From positions 1 to 27,833 of the forward strand of contig JAJJLU010000602.1 in the NCBI GenBank assembly GCA_023807065.1: 27,833 nt of DNA, written 5' to 3'. How positions within the stretch are numbered: position 1 is the first letter of the stretch; every line of letters begins with the position of its first letter. Below the pieces are notes generated by a model, which was given only the letters and a program-made list of their open reading frames with translations, did no database searches and was not told the origin of the DNA. A program made the position numbers and the translations under genes. Origin of the DNA: Isotricha intestinalis. Lineage: Eukaryota; Ciliophora; Litostomatea; Vestibuliferida; Isotrichidae. Of this stretch, positions 1 through 9,089 are shown one piece after another.

Positions 1-386
1 TTCTCTTGCTATAAATGATAAATTATAAAAAGCATAATTTGATAAAGTTATACTACAGAATAATAAAGAAATAATAGAATATTGGGTATCATGGTACTCA
101 TGATAATGATGTTCGTATAGTAAAATATTAATGAAAATTTTATTCCTATTTCATATCAAATTGTATTAATATGAGAAAATATTAATCCTTCTAATGAGAT
201 TTTTCCATATTTATTATAAAGGTGTTTATTTAATTTTGATTATTTAACTTCTGATATTGATGAAGTTGAATAATATAGAGATAATTTAGTTGTTTTAATG
301 GGATAGAATATGATATTATTTTTTTGTAGGGTTAATCCTTATAGGGTAGGTTTGATGATTAAATGAATCTTGTATAAATTGTTTGA
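1..386. other. gene-free left end, no telomere
   Basis: No intact coding region, RNA gene or telomeric repeat is visible here. One + strand frame reads like degraded coding sequence between about 120 and 385, but it contains about as many stops as expected by chance in DNA this A+T-rich, so I do not call a gene. The absence of C-rich telomere repeats means the chromosome continues to the left of the window. Confidence 0.5.
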
Positions 387-667
387 GTGGAAGGACAAAA
401 AAATATTGAGGAAATTAGACCTGATAATATTATATTAAGGAAAAAGGTAGATAATGAAGATGAAGGAGAAGAAAATGATGAAAAAGAAGGTGATGAAGAA
501 AATGAAGATTTGAAGGAAGATGGACAAGATGAAAATAAAGATGAAAATAAGATAATAAAAATTATGAAGATAATGATGAAAAGAAGGAAATGACAAATTT
601 TTGTGATATAAAGGAAAAAATGAAGAATATGAAAAAATTATTTTTTTTGCTTTTTCAATTTGTCATT
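387..667 (+). pseudogene. decayed acidic (Asp/Glu-rich) coding relic
   Basis: A frame open from 387 to 593 has no ATG start. It encodes a strongly acidic run of Asp, Glu, Asn and Lys codons (roughly 450-560). At about 551 the reading quality passes to another frame (551-667), which keeps the same acidic/lysine-rich composition (for example NYEDNDEKKEM) and ends in TAG at 668-670. The two blocks join with a one-base shift, and no GT...AG intron explains the change. I read it as the 3' part of a dead gene whose upstream part is unrecognisable or lies outside the window. It ends 7 bp from the stop of a minus-strand relic, the tight tail-to-tail spacing expected of once-real genes. Family unknown; acidic low complexity alone cannot assign a function. 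Confidence 0.45.
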
Positions 668-680
668 TAGAAATAAATTA

Positions 681-925
681 TTCTGAGTTATGAATTCTTA
701 TTTTTTCATGTGTAATTTCATTTTTGATATTTATTTCAAATATTGTTGTTATATTTATACATTCTTCTTTTGTCAATTTTGAATTAGTTAATTTCTCATA
801 TGATTTTATCAATATTTTTAATTTTTTTTAATTATTTTATTATTATTCATTTGAGCGTTTTCAACATTTTTCTTTTCATCAATTTCTTTATTTAATTTAT
901 TAATTATTGAAACTTGTTCATTCAA
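681..925 (-). pseudogene. degraded C-terminal extension of the adjacent coiled-coil gene
   Basis: Directly beyond the TAA stop (926-928) of the minus-strand coiled-coil gene, the same frame stays open for 35 codons (925-821) with unchanged coiled-coil character (LNEQVSIINKLNKEIDEKK). It then meets TAA at 820-818. At the 8-T run (822-829) the good reading moves to a neighbouring frame, open from 824 to 681 (48 codons, for example SYEKLTNSKLTKEECINITT), ending TAA at 680-678. One nonsense change plus one single-base homopolymer indel would restore continuity. Either the living protein has been shortened and its old tail is decaying, or the assembly carries errors here. No GT lies close upstream of the first stop, so an intron is unlikely. 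Confidence 0.5.
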
Positions 926-3871
926 TTATTTTTGAATTGATTTAATTTCATTATCATAATTTTGTTTTAATATATCTAAATTTAAAATTAAATTGTTAAC
1001 TTGATTTTTCAATTGATTATTTTCATCTTTTAATAATAAAATATTTGATATTTTTTCTTTTATTATTTTATCAGATTCTTTATTTTTTAAAGAATATTCT
1101 TCATTTATATGATTTATATTAGATTTTAAATAAGAATTTTCTTCTCTAAGTTTATTTAAATTATTTTCTAATAATAGAATATCATTTTTATTTTTATTTA
1201 TTTTATTGATATTTGAATTTATCATTTTTTCTATTTTTGAATTTAAATCTGAGTTTTCTTTCAATAGACAATTAATTTTATTTTGATATTCAGAAATATT
1301 TTTTTCATTTTCTTCATTTATTTTATTAAATTCATTTATTTTATTTAAATAGTTTGATTTAATAAGTTGAAGATTTTTTTTTAATTTCTCATTTTCTTTT
1401 TCTAATTCTAATTGAAATATTCTATAATTTTCTTTCATTATTGATTTTTCTTTTTCATCTTTTAATTTAATTAATTGTATATTTTGCTTTAAATCTTTAT
1501 TCTCTTGTTCATATTTATTTTTTATTAACAAATTATTATTTTTTAAATCTTGATTTTCTTTTTTTAATTGAGAAACTAAAGTAATATTACTTTTTATTTC
1601 TAAATTTTCTTTTTCAAATTGTGTTTTATTTAATTTAATATTTTCTTTCAAAATTAAATTTTCTTTTTCTAATTCTTTTTGTTTATTTTCAAAATTTTGT
1701 TTAATTACTAACTTCTCTTTTTCTAATGATAATATTTTATTTCTATAATTTGTTAATTCTTCTTGTTGAGAATTATGAATATTATTTAATTGAGATATTA
1801 GATTTTTATTTATTTTTTCTTTTTCATCTATTGTATTTTTGAATTTTTCTTGAATAATTTCTTTAAAATTTATATTATCATTTAATATTTTATTGACTTT
1901 AATTTGAAGATTTTCATTTTCACTTTTTACTAAATTTAACTCATTTTCTATAATATTTTTTTCATTATTTATAGAAGAAATTTCATTTTTTAAAAGATTT
2001 TTTTCTTTATTTCTTAAATTTATTTCATTTTCAATCATATTTTTTTCCTGTTTTATTATATTCATTTTACTTTCTAAAACTTTTTTTTCAATATTGAAAT
2101 TATTTTTTAATTCTAAAATTTGGTTTTTATAATCATTTAATTGTAAATCATATTCTTTTATAGAATGATTAAATTGTTTATTATTATCACCTATTCTTTT
2201 GTTTAATTCTTTATTTTCATTTTTTAATTTATTTAAATTAGATTGATTAAAAATTATTTTTCCTTGAGACATTAATTTTTGATTTTGAAGAATTAAAATT
2301 TCTTGATTTAAATATGAAATATTAATTTTACTAGTATTTATTTTTTGTGACAGATTTATATTTTCATTATATATTTTAAGTATAATTTTTGTCACTACAT
2401 CATCAATTGTTAAATTTGAATTATTTTCTTGAATAAAATTTAATTTACTTTTTAATTCATTTATAAATAATTTAATTCTATTTTCTGTTTGATTATAATT
2501 TTTAAGATTATTCTTTAATACAATAATTTCTTTTTTAATTTCACTATTTTCATTTATTAAATTATTATATTTTTCTAAAATATTTTTTTCTTCTTTATTA
2601 GAAATAATTAAATCTGAAATTGTATTTTTTAATTCTTCATTTCTTTCTTTTAATGTTTTTATTTTTTGTTCATAAATATATCTCTCTTGTGTTACTTTAA
2701 TGATTAAATTATTAATTTCTTTTTCACTTTCTTTTAACAATTGATTATAATTATAAATTTTTTCCTTTAATTCTTCTTCCAAAACTTTAGTTTTATTTTT
2801 TAAATCATTTACTACAATATCAGTTAAATTAATCTGAGTTTCAAGTTTAGAAATAATTTTTGTTTTTTCAATAATAATATTATCAGAACTTTTTATTTTT
2901 AAATTTAATCTATCAATTTGTCTATCTAAAATATCTCTAGTATTAATAAATAATCTTAAATTTTTATTTTGATTATCAATTTTTTGTTCATATCTTATTA
3001 ATTTTTTATTCATATTTTCTATTTGATTATTTAATTCATTTGATTTAATTTCAAAATATTCTTTTTCTACATTTTTATTTTCATTTTCATTCTTTAATTC
3101 CAATATATCATTATTTAAAATCATTTTTTCAGATTCTAATTTTTCAATTTTTGAAATCAACATTAAATTTTCATTGTCTTCTATAATTTTATTATCTATC
3201 TTTGTAACTGTTGAATCATTTAATAATTTTTTATATTCTTCAAATAATTTTTTATATCCTTCATTTTCTTTTTTTTTATATTTTAATTCATCTCTTACTT
3301 TATCTAAATTTAATTTTAATTCTAAATTTTCATTAATAAAATAATTAATTTTTTCTTTTAATATAGTAATACTTTCTTCATAATTTTCTTGATAAAATTT
3401 AACTGTCTCTTTTAGTTCATTTACTTTAATCTCATAATCATTTTCTATTATTGAAATTTTTTGAATAAATTCTTTTTTTATTTTTTCTATTTCAATATTA
3501 TTATTTGAAATTAAATATATTTCTTCATTTTTCACTATTTCAAAATTATTTTCATTTCTTTTTTTGTATGTTTTTATATTTTCGTCACTATAAGAAGAAT
3601 TAATTTTATTATTATCTCCTGAATTTATAATAATTTCATCATTAAAAATACAAGCTCTCTTTTTATAAGTATTTTTTGTATTTTTTGAAACATTATTAAT
3701 TTTAGGAGGCAATTTTTCTATTTGTCTTTCTTCTTCTTCTTCCCCTTCAAAAATCCATTTTTTTTTAATTGGATCATAATAATGTTTAATCTCATTTTTT
3801 ATTAAATGGATTTCAGGAATATTTTCATCATCATTATATTTAATTCTAACTAATTTTTTTAATAAATCCAT
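926..3871 (-). CDS. long coiled-coil protein with N-terminal YYDP...W motif
   Basis: This is a 981-residue protein. Residues 1-60 form a short head with YYDP (31-34), W39, an acidic run after G43 and LPPK (54-57). The arrangement resembles the short aromatic/Trp motif before a Pro patch seen in some large trafficking or cytoskeletal proteins (Sec16-like), but this is a motif-level likeness only. From about residue 115 to the end it is almost continuous coiled coil rich in Glu, Lys, Asn, Leu and Ile, with heptad-like spacing and no transmembrane segment. A tether or scaffold role is inferred. It is the last gene of a four-gene minus-strand run, 99 bp downstream of its neighbour. The start is the first ATG after an A+T-only leader. 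The TAA stop looks secondary, because coiled-coil coding continues past it. Confidence 0.85.
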   Translation of the reverse strand: MDLLKKLVRIKYNDDENIPEIHLIKNEIKHYYDPIKKKWIFEGEEEEERQIEKLPPKINNVSKNTKNTYKKRACIFNDEIIINSGDNNKINSSYSDENIKTYKKRNENNFEIVKNEEIYLISNNNIEIEKIKKEFIQKISIIENDYEIKVNELKETVKFYQENYEESITILKEKINYFINENLELKLNLDKVRDELKYKKKENEGYKKLFEEYKKLLNDSTVTKIDNKIIEDNENLMLISKIEKLESEKMILNNDILELKNENENKNVEKEYFEIKSNELNNQIENMNKKLIRYEQKIDNQNKNLRLFINTRDILDRQIDRLNLKIKSSDNIIIEKTKIISKLETQINLTDIVVNDLKNKTKVLEEELKEKIYNYNQLLKESEKEINNLIIKVTQERYIYEQKIKTLKERNEELKNTISDLIISNKEEKNILEKYNNLINENSEIKKEIIVLKNNLKNYNQTENRIKLFINELKSKLNFIQENNSNLTIDDVVTKIILKIYNENINLSQKINTSKINISYLNQEILILQNQKLMSQGKIIFNQSNLNKLKNENKELNKRIGDNNKQFNHSIKEYDLQLNDYKNQILELKNNFNIEKKVLESKMNIIKQEKNMIENEINLRNKEKNLLKNEISSINNEKNIIENELNLVKSENENLQIKVNKILNDNINFKEIIQEKFKNTIDEKEKINKNLISQLNNIHNSQQEELTNYRNKILSLEKEKLVIKQNFENKQKELEKENLILKENIKLNKTQFEKENLEIKSNITLVSQLKKENQDLKNNNLLIKNKYEQENKDLKQNIQLIKLKDEKEKSIMKENYRIFQLELEKENEKLKKNLQLIKSNYLNKINEFNKINEENEKNISEYQNKINCLLKENSDLNSKIEKMINSNINKINKNKNDILLLENNLNKLREENSYLKSNINHINEEYSLKNKESDKIIKEKISNILLLKDENNQLKNQVNNLILNLDILKQNYDNEIKSIQK

Positions 3872-3970
3872 TAAATAAAAAAATCTAATTTAAAAATAAA
3901 TGTATTATATATGTTGAAACAAATTTTAACCAATATTTAAAATTAAAAAAATAAATTTATCTAAAAAAAA

Positions 3971-5458
3971 TTATTTGTTTTTCTTTTTTTGGGTATATCT
4001 ATACAAATGATGTTTTTTTTGACAAAAACTACAAGATTTCCCATTTGTTAATAATCTAGAACAATTATGACAATGTCTATATTTATAAGCCTTTAAACTT
4101 CTATTAATAACTTGATCAACATAATTTCCAAAATCATCTTTATTTCCCAAATCAAAATAAAATACATTTTTATTTAAATTTTCCATAACTTTATCTTCAT
4201 ATGTTTTAATATCTTGATAATTATCCATTTTTTTTAAAGCTTCTTCTTCCATTTTCTTTTGTTTTTCTATTTTTTTAATATTTACTGGCTTTTTGTATCC
4301 GGTATTTTCAATGGAATTTTTAATATAGTTCTTTTCTTTTTTTAATAAATCTATCTGATTTTTTAATTCAAAATATTCCTTTTGAGCCATTGAAATTTTT
4401 TCTAAAGTTTTAGGTTCATTTTCAATGGGTTTTTTATAAGAAATAAATCCTTCATGATCTAAAGGTTCTTTCCTATAATAATTAATATTATTTTTATTTG
4501 AATTTTGATTATAATTATTATTTTCAAATTCCGTTAAATTATTATAACTATTTAAATGTTTTTTACTGTTTTTATTATTATTTAAAATATCTCCTTGATA
4601 AAAAGTACTAGTTGTATTTTTTTCATTATTAATATTATAATTAGATAAATCTTGAGTATGATTAACAGTATTATAATTTCCTTTATTTGTTTGATTAAAT
4701 TGTTCTTGACTAGTATTTACTATATCTTCAGTACTACTTTGAACATTATTTATATTATTATTTGAATTATTATCATTAATAATTTGATTTTCTAAATCTT
4801 CATCATAATATCTGTTACTATCTCTTGAAAGTTTTAAATTTGATTCTTCATAACTATTAATTTTTTTATTATTTTTTAAATGTTTATGAAAATTCTTTAA
4901 ATTATTTTCTGGCATATGAGTTGTTGAATTCATTATAGCTCTTTGATTAGGAATTTTATTTATTGGATTTTGTTCTGTAAATTTATCAACAGAACCTTTT
5001 GAAAAATTAAAATTTTCTGTTATTGAACCTTCACTTAATTTTTGATTATAACTAAGTGGACTTTCTTTATAATATTTGGAAAGACTTCTTTCTGCTGTTA
5101 ATTCAGTTGATTCTTGTTTTAAATTTGGTGATAAATTACCATATAAATTTGTTACTTTTTCTTCTTTTATTTCTTCTAAATTTTCCTTTGAATTATTAGA
5201 ATGATAATTATGATAATTAATATAATTAGATTTATTGTTTGGAATTGAATTATATTTTATTTCTTTTTTTTCGATATTATTTGGGTCAAAAGAATCATAA
5301 TTTACATTTGAATGAATTGATATTTTTTCCATATCTTTTTTTATTCTTGCTAATGTATTCCTTAAATTTTCATTTCCTTCCATTATTTTTTTTGCAAGTT
5401 CTTCTTCTTGCTTTTTATTATCTTCTCTCATTTTAAGAAAAATTTCTCTTGATTCCAT
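3971..5458 (-). CDS. Asn-rich protein with C-terminal zinc-ribbon-like motif
   Basis: This 495-residue protein has a charged helical start (about 1-45, EEELAKKIMEGNENLRNTLA). A long Asn/Ser-rich, probably disordered middle follows (about 50-340), then a helical Lys/Glu segment (about 350-410). The C-terminus looks conserved, with C463-x2-C466-x9-C476-x2-C479 flanked by basic and aromatic residues (HCHNCSRLLTNG, then CSFCQKKHHLYRY). The four cysteines suggest a small zinc ribbon. The organisation, a flexible body ending in a zinc-binding knuckle, is common among microtubule or basal-body proteins of unicellular eukaryotes, but I cannot name a family. It is the third gene of the minus-strand run, with 89 bp upstream and 99 bp downstream to its neighbours. 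No introns are needed. Confidence 0.8.
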   Translation of the reverse strand: MESREIFLKMREDNKKQEEELAKKIMEGNENLRNTLARIKKDMEKISIHSNVNYDSFDPNNIEKKEIKYNSIPNNKSNYINYHNYHSNNSKENLEEIKEEKVTNLYGNLSPNLKQESTELTAERSLSKYYKESPLSYNQKLSEGSITENFNFSKGSVDKFTEQNPINKIPNQRAIMNSTTHMPENNLKNFHKHLKNNKKINSYEESNLKLSRDSNRYYDEDLENQIINDNNSNNNINNVQSSTEDIVNTSQEQFNQTNKGNYNTVNHTQDLSNYNINNEKNTTSTFYQGDILNNNKNSKKHLNSYNNLTEFENNNYNQNSNKNNINYYRKEPLDHEGFISYKKPIENEPKTLEKISMAQKEYFELKNQIDLLKKEKNYIKNSIENTGYKKPVNIKKIEKQKKMEEEALKKMDNYQDIKTYEDKVMENLNKNVFYFDLGNKDDFGNYVDQVINRSLKAYKYRHCHNCSRLLTNGKSCSFCQKKHHLYRYTQKKKNK

Positions 5459-5547
5459 TGTTATATAAAATTTATTTATTGGAAAATAATTTAATTTTAA
5501 AAATATAAAGTGTAAATATTATTTATTTATAATTTTTTTCTTTTTTC

Positions 5548-7281
5548 TTAATTAAATGGACTAAAACATAATTTTTTCTTTTTTGATAAATCATCTCTAT
5601 TTGAAAAAAGTATTTTTTCCCCTTTTCTACTATTTAATCTTTTATTCTTTCTTGTATTATTATTATTATTTTGATTTTGCTTTTTTAATTTTTTTGTTGG
5701 ATTTAAAAGAGAATTCAAACGATTAGGAGAATTAAATTTTAATTTTTTATTTATATGAATATTACTTTTAATTTTTTCAATTAATTTGTCTAATTCATTA
5801 TTAAAAAGATTACCTTTTTCACTGCTTTTACTTTTATTTCTACTTTTTTTAAAAAAATTAGTAACTGATTTATTCCTTATTTGAAATGAATTATTACTTG
5901 TAATATTTCCATTATTAACATCAATGTTAATATGATTTAAATTAACATTTAAATTTAAATTTTTTTTCTTTTTATCTGTATTGTAATTATTATCATATCT
6001 TTGATAAGATTTTATATTTTTTGCAGAATTTTCTAAACTATAAGTAAAAGCATTTTTCTTTTTTAAACTTATATTTGATTTTTTTGGTACATTTGATATA
6101 TAATTTATACTTAACGGTTGAAATTTTTTATCTTCTTTTATTCTTGTTGACATAATATTTGAATTTTTGTCTGTTGATTGTTTGAATGAATTATTTTTAT
6201 AACTATTAATGCTATTATTTTTTGTGACTGATTTATTTTTATAAAGATTTAAACAATTATTAATATAAATTGAAAGAATATTTGAATTAGTTGTTATTTG
6301 TTTTTTATCGATTGATGAAAAAGATTTTACAGTATTTTTCTTTGTATAAACTATTCCTTTTTTTTTGGATTCTAAAATTATATTTGAAATATTAATATTA
6401 TTTTTATTATAACTTATTTTCAAGGAATTTTTAAATGATTGATTTTTCATATATGAAAATGGGTTTGAATTAAAAGAATTTTTTTGTGTTGAAATATTTT
6501 GATTATTTTTATGAGGTTTTAATTTCTTAAATTGATTTAAACTTGATTTTTCTTCATTGTTTGGTGAATTATCTCTTATTCCAATGAAATATTTTTCCCT
6601 TTCAGAATTAAGTTTATTTTTTTTATAAATTGTAAATAAACCTAATCTAGGATTTATTCTTTGAGTATTTTCATTCTTTTCAATTGTTTTACTTTGTTTT
6701 TTTATCTTTTTTTTATTCATTGTCTCAATTATTTCATTAATTCCTTCATATTGAGTTTTTGAAGTTAAAAATTCTTCTTCTAATAATCTTTTACTATTTA
6801 ATTCACTATTAATAGTATTTAAATTTAAAGTTGATTGTGTTGGATTTTCTATTGATTTTTTAGCTTTTTCATCAAATATAATAATATTATATATAGTTTT
6901 CTTTTTTTTCATATCTTTAGTATTTTTACCAAATGTTTCTTTATAAAAATTTTCTGCTTTATTATCAAAATAATTATCAAGTATTTTATTATAATAAAAA
7001 TTAGTACAAAAAGGCCTACAAAAAAAAGATAAATAACTTTTATAATATTTTGCTAATTTTGATAATTTGTCAAGAGAATCTTTTAATAAGTATTTTTTAT
7101 TTAAAAATTCCTCTGGTGAATCATATATCATATAATCTTTATATTTTGCTAAATATTGACTCTTTCTTTTTTTAATTAATTTATTGATGGATTTATTTTC
7201 TAATTTTTTCTCAATATTTCCATATTTTTTATATAAGATTTCTTTTATTATTTTGTTTTTATATTTAAATTCTTTAAACAT
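5548..7281 (-). CDS. basic Asn/Lys/Ser-rich protein with structured N-terminal block
   Basis: This is a 577-residue protein. Residues 1-130 look folded: charged helices, an aromatic stretch with two cysteines (YYKSYLSFFCRPFCTNFYYN, about 88-107), then YFDNKAENFYKETFG. Globular blocks of this sort recur in ciliate-specific proteins, but I do not recognise a named domain. The rest is low complexity, rich in Lys, Asn and Ser with many KN/KS runs, strongly basic and probably disordered. No signal peptide, membrane span or catalytic motif is visible. It lies between the zinc-ribbon-like gene (89 bp) and the 244-aa coiled-coil gene (89 bp), all on the minus strand. Function unknown. Confidence 0.75.
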   Translation of the reverse strand: MFKEFKYKNKIIKEILYKKYGNIEKKLENKSINKLIKKRKSQYLAKYKDYMIYDSPEEFLNKKYLLKDSLDKLSKLAKYYKSYLSFFCRPFCTNFYYNKILDNYFDNKAENFYKETFGKNTKDMKKKKTIYNIIIFDEKAKKSIENPTQSTLNLNTINSELNSKRLLEEEFLTSKTQYEGINEIIETMNKKKIKKQSKTIEKNENTQRINPRLGLFTIYKKNKLNSEREKYFIGIRDNSPNNEEKSSLNQFKKLKPHKNNQNISTQKNSFNSNPFSYMKNQSFKNSLKISYNKNNINISNIILESKKKGIVYTKKNTVKSFSSIDKKQITTNSNILSIYINNCLNLYKNKSVTKNNSINSYKNNSFKQSTDKNSNIMSTRIKEDKKFQPLSINYISNVPKKSNISLKKKNAFTYSLENSAKNIKSYQRYDNNYNTDKKKKNLNLNVNLNHINIDVNNGNITSNNSFQIRNKSVTNFFKKSRNKSKSSEKGNLFNNELDKLIEKIKSNIHINKKLKFNSPNRLNSLLNPTKKLKKQNQNNNNNTRKNKRLNSRKGEKILFSNRDDLSKKKKLCFSPFN

Positions 7282-7370
7282 TTTTTTAAATAATTTAAAA
7301 AAGTCAATGTATTAAATTTAAAATAAAGAATTTATAAAAGAAATACATTAAAATATTTATTGTTTAATAA

Positions 7371-8105
7371 TTAATCATTATTTTTTTTTTGAAAATTAAA
7401 ATCATTCTTTTCTTTAATTTTTTTATTATTATTAAGATTATTATTGATGTAATTTAAATCTCTATTCATACTATTATTATCAATAGTCATAAATTGTTTA
7501 AAATTTAAATTACTCATTCTATTTAAAGATGATTTATTTTCATTATTTATTGTTAAATTTTGTCTTAAATTATAAATTCTTTCTTCAACAAAACTATTAT
7601 TAGTAATTTTAACTAATTTTTTAATTGGAATTCTCGTATTTCTACTACTAACAGATTCACAAATATTTTTTCTATAATGTTTTTCTGGAGGAATTCTAAA
7701 ATTACTTTCTATTATATTCTTATTTAAATGAATATTGTTCTTTTCATCATTATCATTATTTGATGTGACTGATTCATATTTATTTTGACTTTTATTTTTA
7801 TTATCATTAATCATATCAAAATTTGGATTTACTAAAATTTTTTTTGTTTTTAATGAATTATTATCTTTCATTAATCTCTCATTCTGAGTTTTATAATATA
7901 AATTTTCTCTTTTAATCATCTCCATCTCTTCATTAAGAATATTTAATTGTGTTTTAAGTTCCTTTACTAATGTTTCCAATTCAATAATTTTTTCTTCATT
8001 AATTTTTCCTTTCAAATCAAAAGCTTCAACAATACAATTAAATCCTTTTTGCAACAAATCCTCAGGAAAAACCTTATTATCATTATCATTCAAATTCTTC
8101 ATCAT
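7371..8105 (-). CDS. short coiled-coil protein
   Basis: This 244-residue protein begins with a folded-looking block (FPEDLLQKGFNCIVEAFDLK, 13-32). A clear coiled coil follows at about 37-92 (heptads such as ELETLVKELKTQLNILNEEM), then a Ser/Asn-rich, probably disordered tail with basic patches. A globular cap followed by a parallel coil resembles small structural or basal-body proteins, but the family is not recognised. The first two codons are both ATG; the first is taken. It is the upstream-most gene of the minus-strand run, so its promoter must lie in 8106 onwards, just beside a gene relic whose frame ends at 8139. Confidence 0.75.
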   Translation of the reverse strand: MMKNLNDNDNKVFPEDLLQKGFNCIVEAFDLKGKINEEKIIELETLVKELKTQLNILNEEMEMIKRENLYYKTQNERLMKDNNSLKTKKILVNPNFDMINDNKNKSQNKYESVTSNNDNDEKNNIHLNKNIIESNFRIPPEKHYRKNICESVSSRNTRIPIKKLVKITNNSFVEERIYNLRQNLTINNENKSSLNRMSNLNFKQFMTIDNNSMNRDLNYINNNLNNNKKIKEKNDFNFQKKNND

Positions 8106-8138
8106 TAAATTAATAGTTTAAAAAATATTTATTAATTT

Positions 8139-8390
8139 TTAAATTTTAAAACCTTGATCATGTCTAACTTAATTTGTGGAGATTTCTCTATTATCTTTTA
8201 TAATAACTAGTTTACTATAAATATCTCTAACTGACTTCATAATAATTTTTCAAATTTTTTTTTCCTCTTCCAATTTTACATCAGTTTTTCTTCCAATAAT
8301 TAAACTCCACAAATAAAATGTATTCATAACTCCATAAACTTCAATTTCAAATGAAGACACAATATTATAAGAATAGCAAAAGAAGTACCA
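8139..8390 (-). pseudogene. gene relic with two internal stops
   Basis: One minus-strand frame reads 83 codons from 8390 to a TAA at 8139-8141, interrupted only by TGA and TAA. The content is unusually protein-like for this intergenic DNA: SSFEIEVYGVMNTFYLWSL, then IIGRKTDVKLEEEKKI, TGA, KIIMKSVRDIYSKLVIIKD, NREISTN, TAA, VRHDQG. It uses Gly, Asp, Arg, Val and Trp codons absent from ordinary spacer. There is no start codon or intact 5' part, and the frame closes at a TGA just upstream of 8390. I interpret it as the surviving 3' portion of a dead gene. TGA could come from TGG or CGA, and TAA from CAA, by single transitions. Family not recognised. Confidence 0.5.
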
Positions 8391-8490
8391 TCACTTCTTT
8401 TTATATATAAAAAAATTAAATTTAATTATAGAAAAATCTTCTTTGATATAAAATAACATTTAATAATTATATAATAATTTCTAAAATTAG
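8391..8490. other. spacer between two relics
   Basis: A+T-only sequence between the minus-strand relic and the plus-strand open block. I see nothing supportable in it. Confidence 0.4.
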
Positions 8491-8730
8491 TTCTTCCTTA
8501 TTTTTTGTTTTATAAATGTTTTTAATTATTTATTATGTAGTTCATCATATCTGAATATATCCCTGATAAAAGAGGATTTTTTTGTCAATGAGATGATAGC
8601 TCTTCCAGGAGATTTGAGATATGATAGAATAACATTTAATAAATTTTTATATATCTCTGCGATTAGGGATTATGAAATGTATATTTTTATGTATCCATTG
8701 GAATATGATTTTTTATTACTTTTTTCTCTT
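8491..8730 (+). pseudogene. open coding-like block, probable gene fragment
   Basis: An 80-codon frame is open from just after TAG (8488-8490) to TAG at 8731-8733. Its second half, from the internal ATG at 8593, reads MIALPGDLRYDRITFNKFLY then ISAIRDYEMYIFMYPLEYDF. This stretch is richer in G and C than its surroundings, as true exons are here. It is too short for a complete gene and has no plausible start context, and stops crowd both sides. A dead fragment is the simplest reading; an unrecognised exon is possible. The rest of the gap (8734-9089) is A+T-rich leader for the next gene and shows nothing else. Confidence 0.35.
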
Positions 8731-9089
8731 TAGAATCCTAACCTTTGAGAGTGGAGGGATTAATAATTTTTTTTTTGATGAATATTTTTTAATGGTATTT
8801 TTATTCTTTTTTAAATTATTTTTAATTTAAATTAAATAATTACATTTTTTTTATTTTATATATAATTTTATTTGCTAATTTAATTTATATATATTTTATT
8901 TTTGTATGTTGATATTATTTTATTCCCTTATTTCCATTTCATTTACTTTTAATTATAATTTAAAAAAACTTTAAAAAAATAAAATTTAAATAAATCAAGA
9001 ATTAAAATCTTTGGACAAAAAGCAAATAAAATTCCAAATATAAAAATATATAATTTAAAAAATTAAAAACTAATTTAAATTAAAATAAA

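Noticed and set aside
1..386. A plus-strand frame that reads plausibly if TAA/TAG are taken as Gln
   Set aside because: The stop count is close to random expectation for this composition; without a homologue it cannot be separated from chance.
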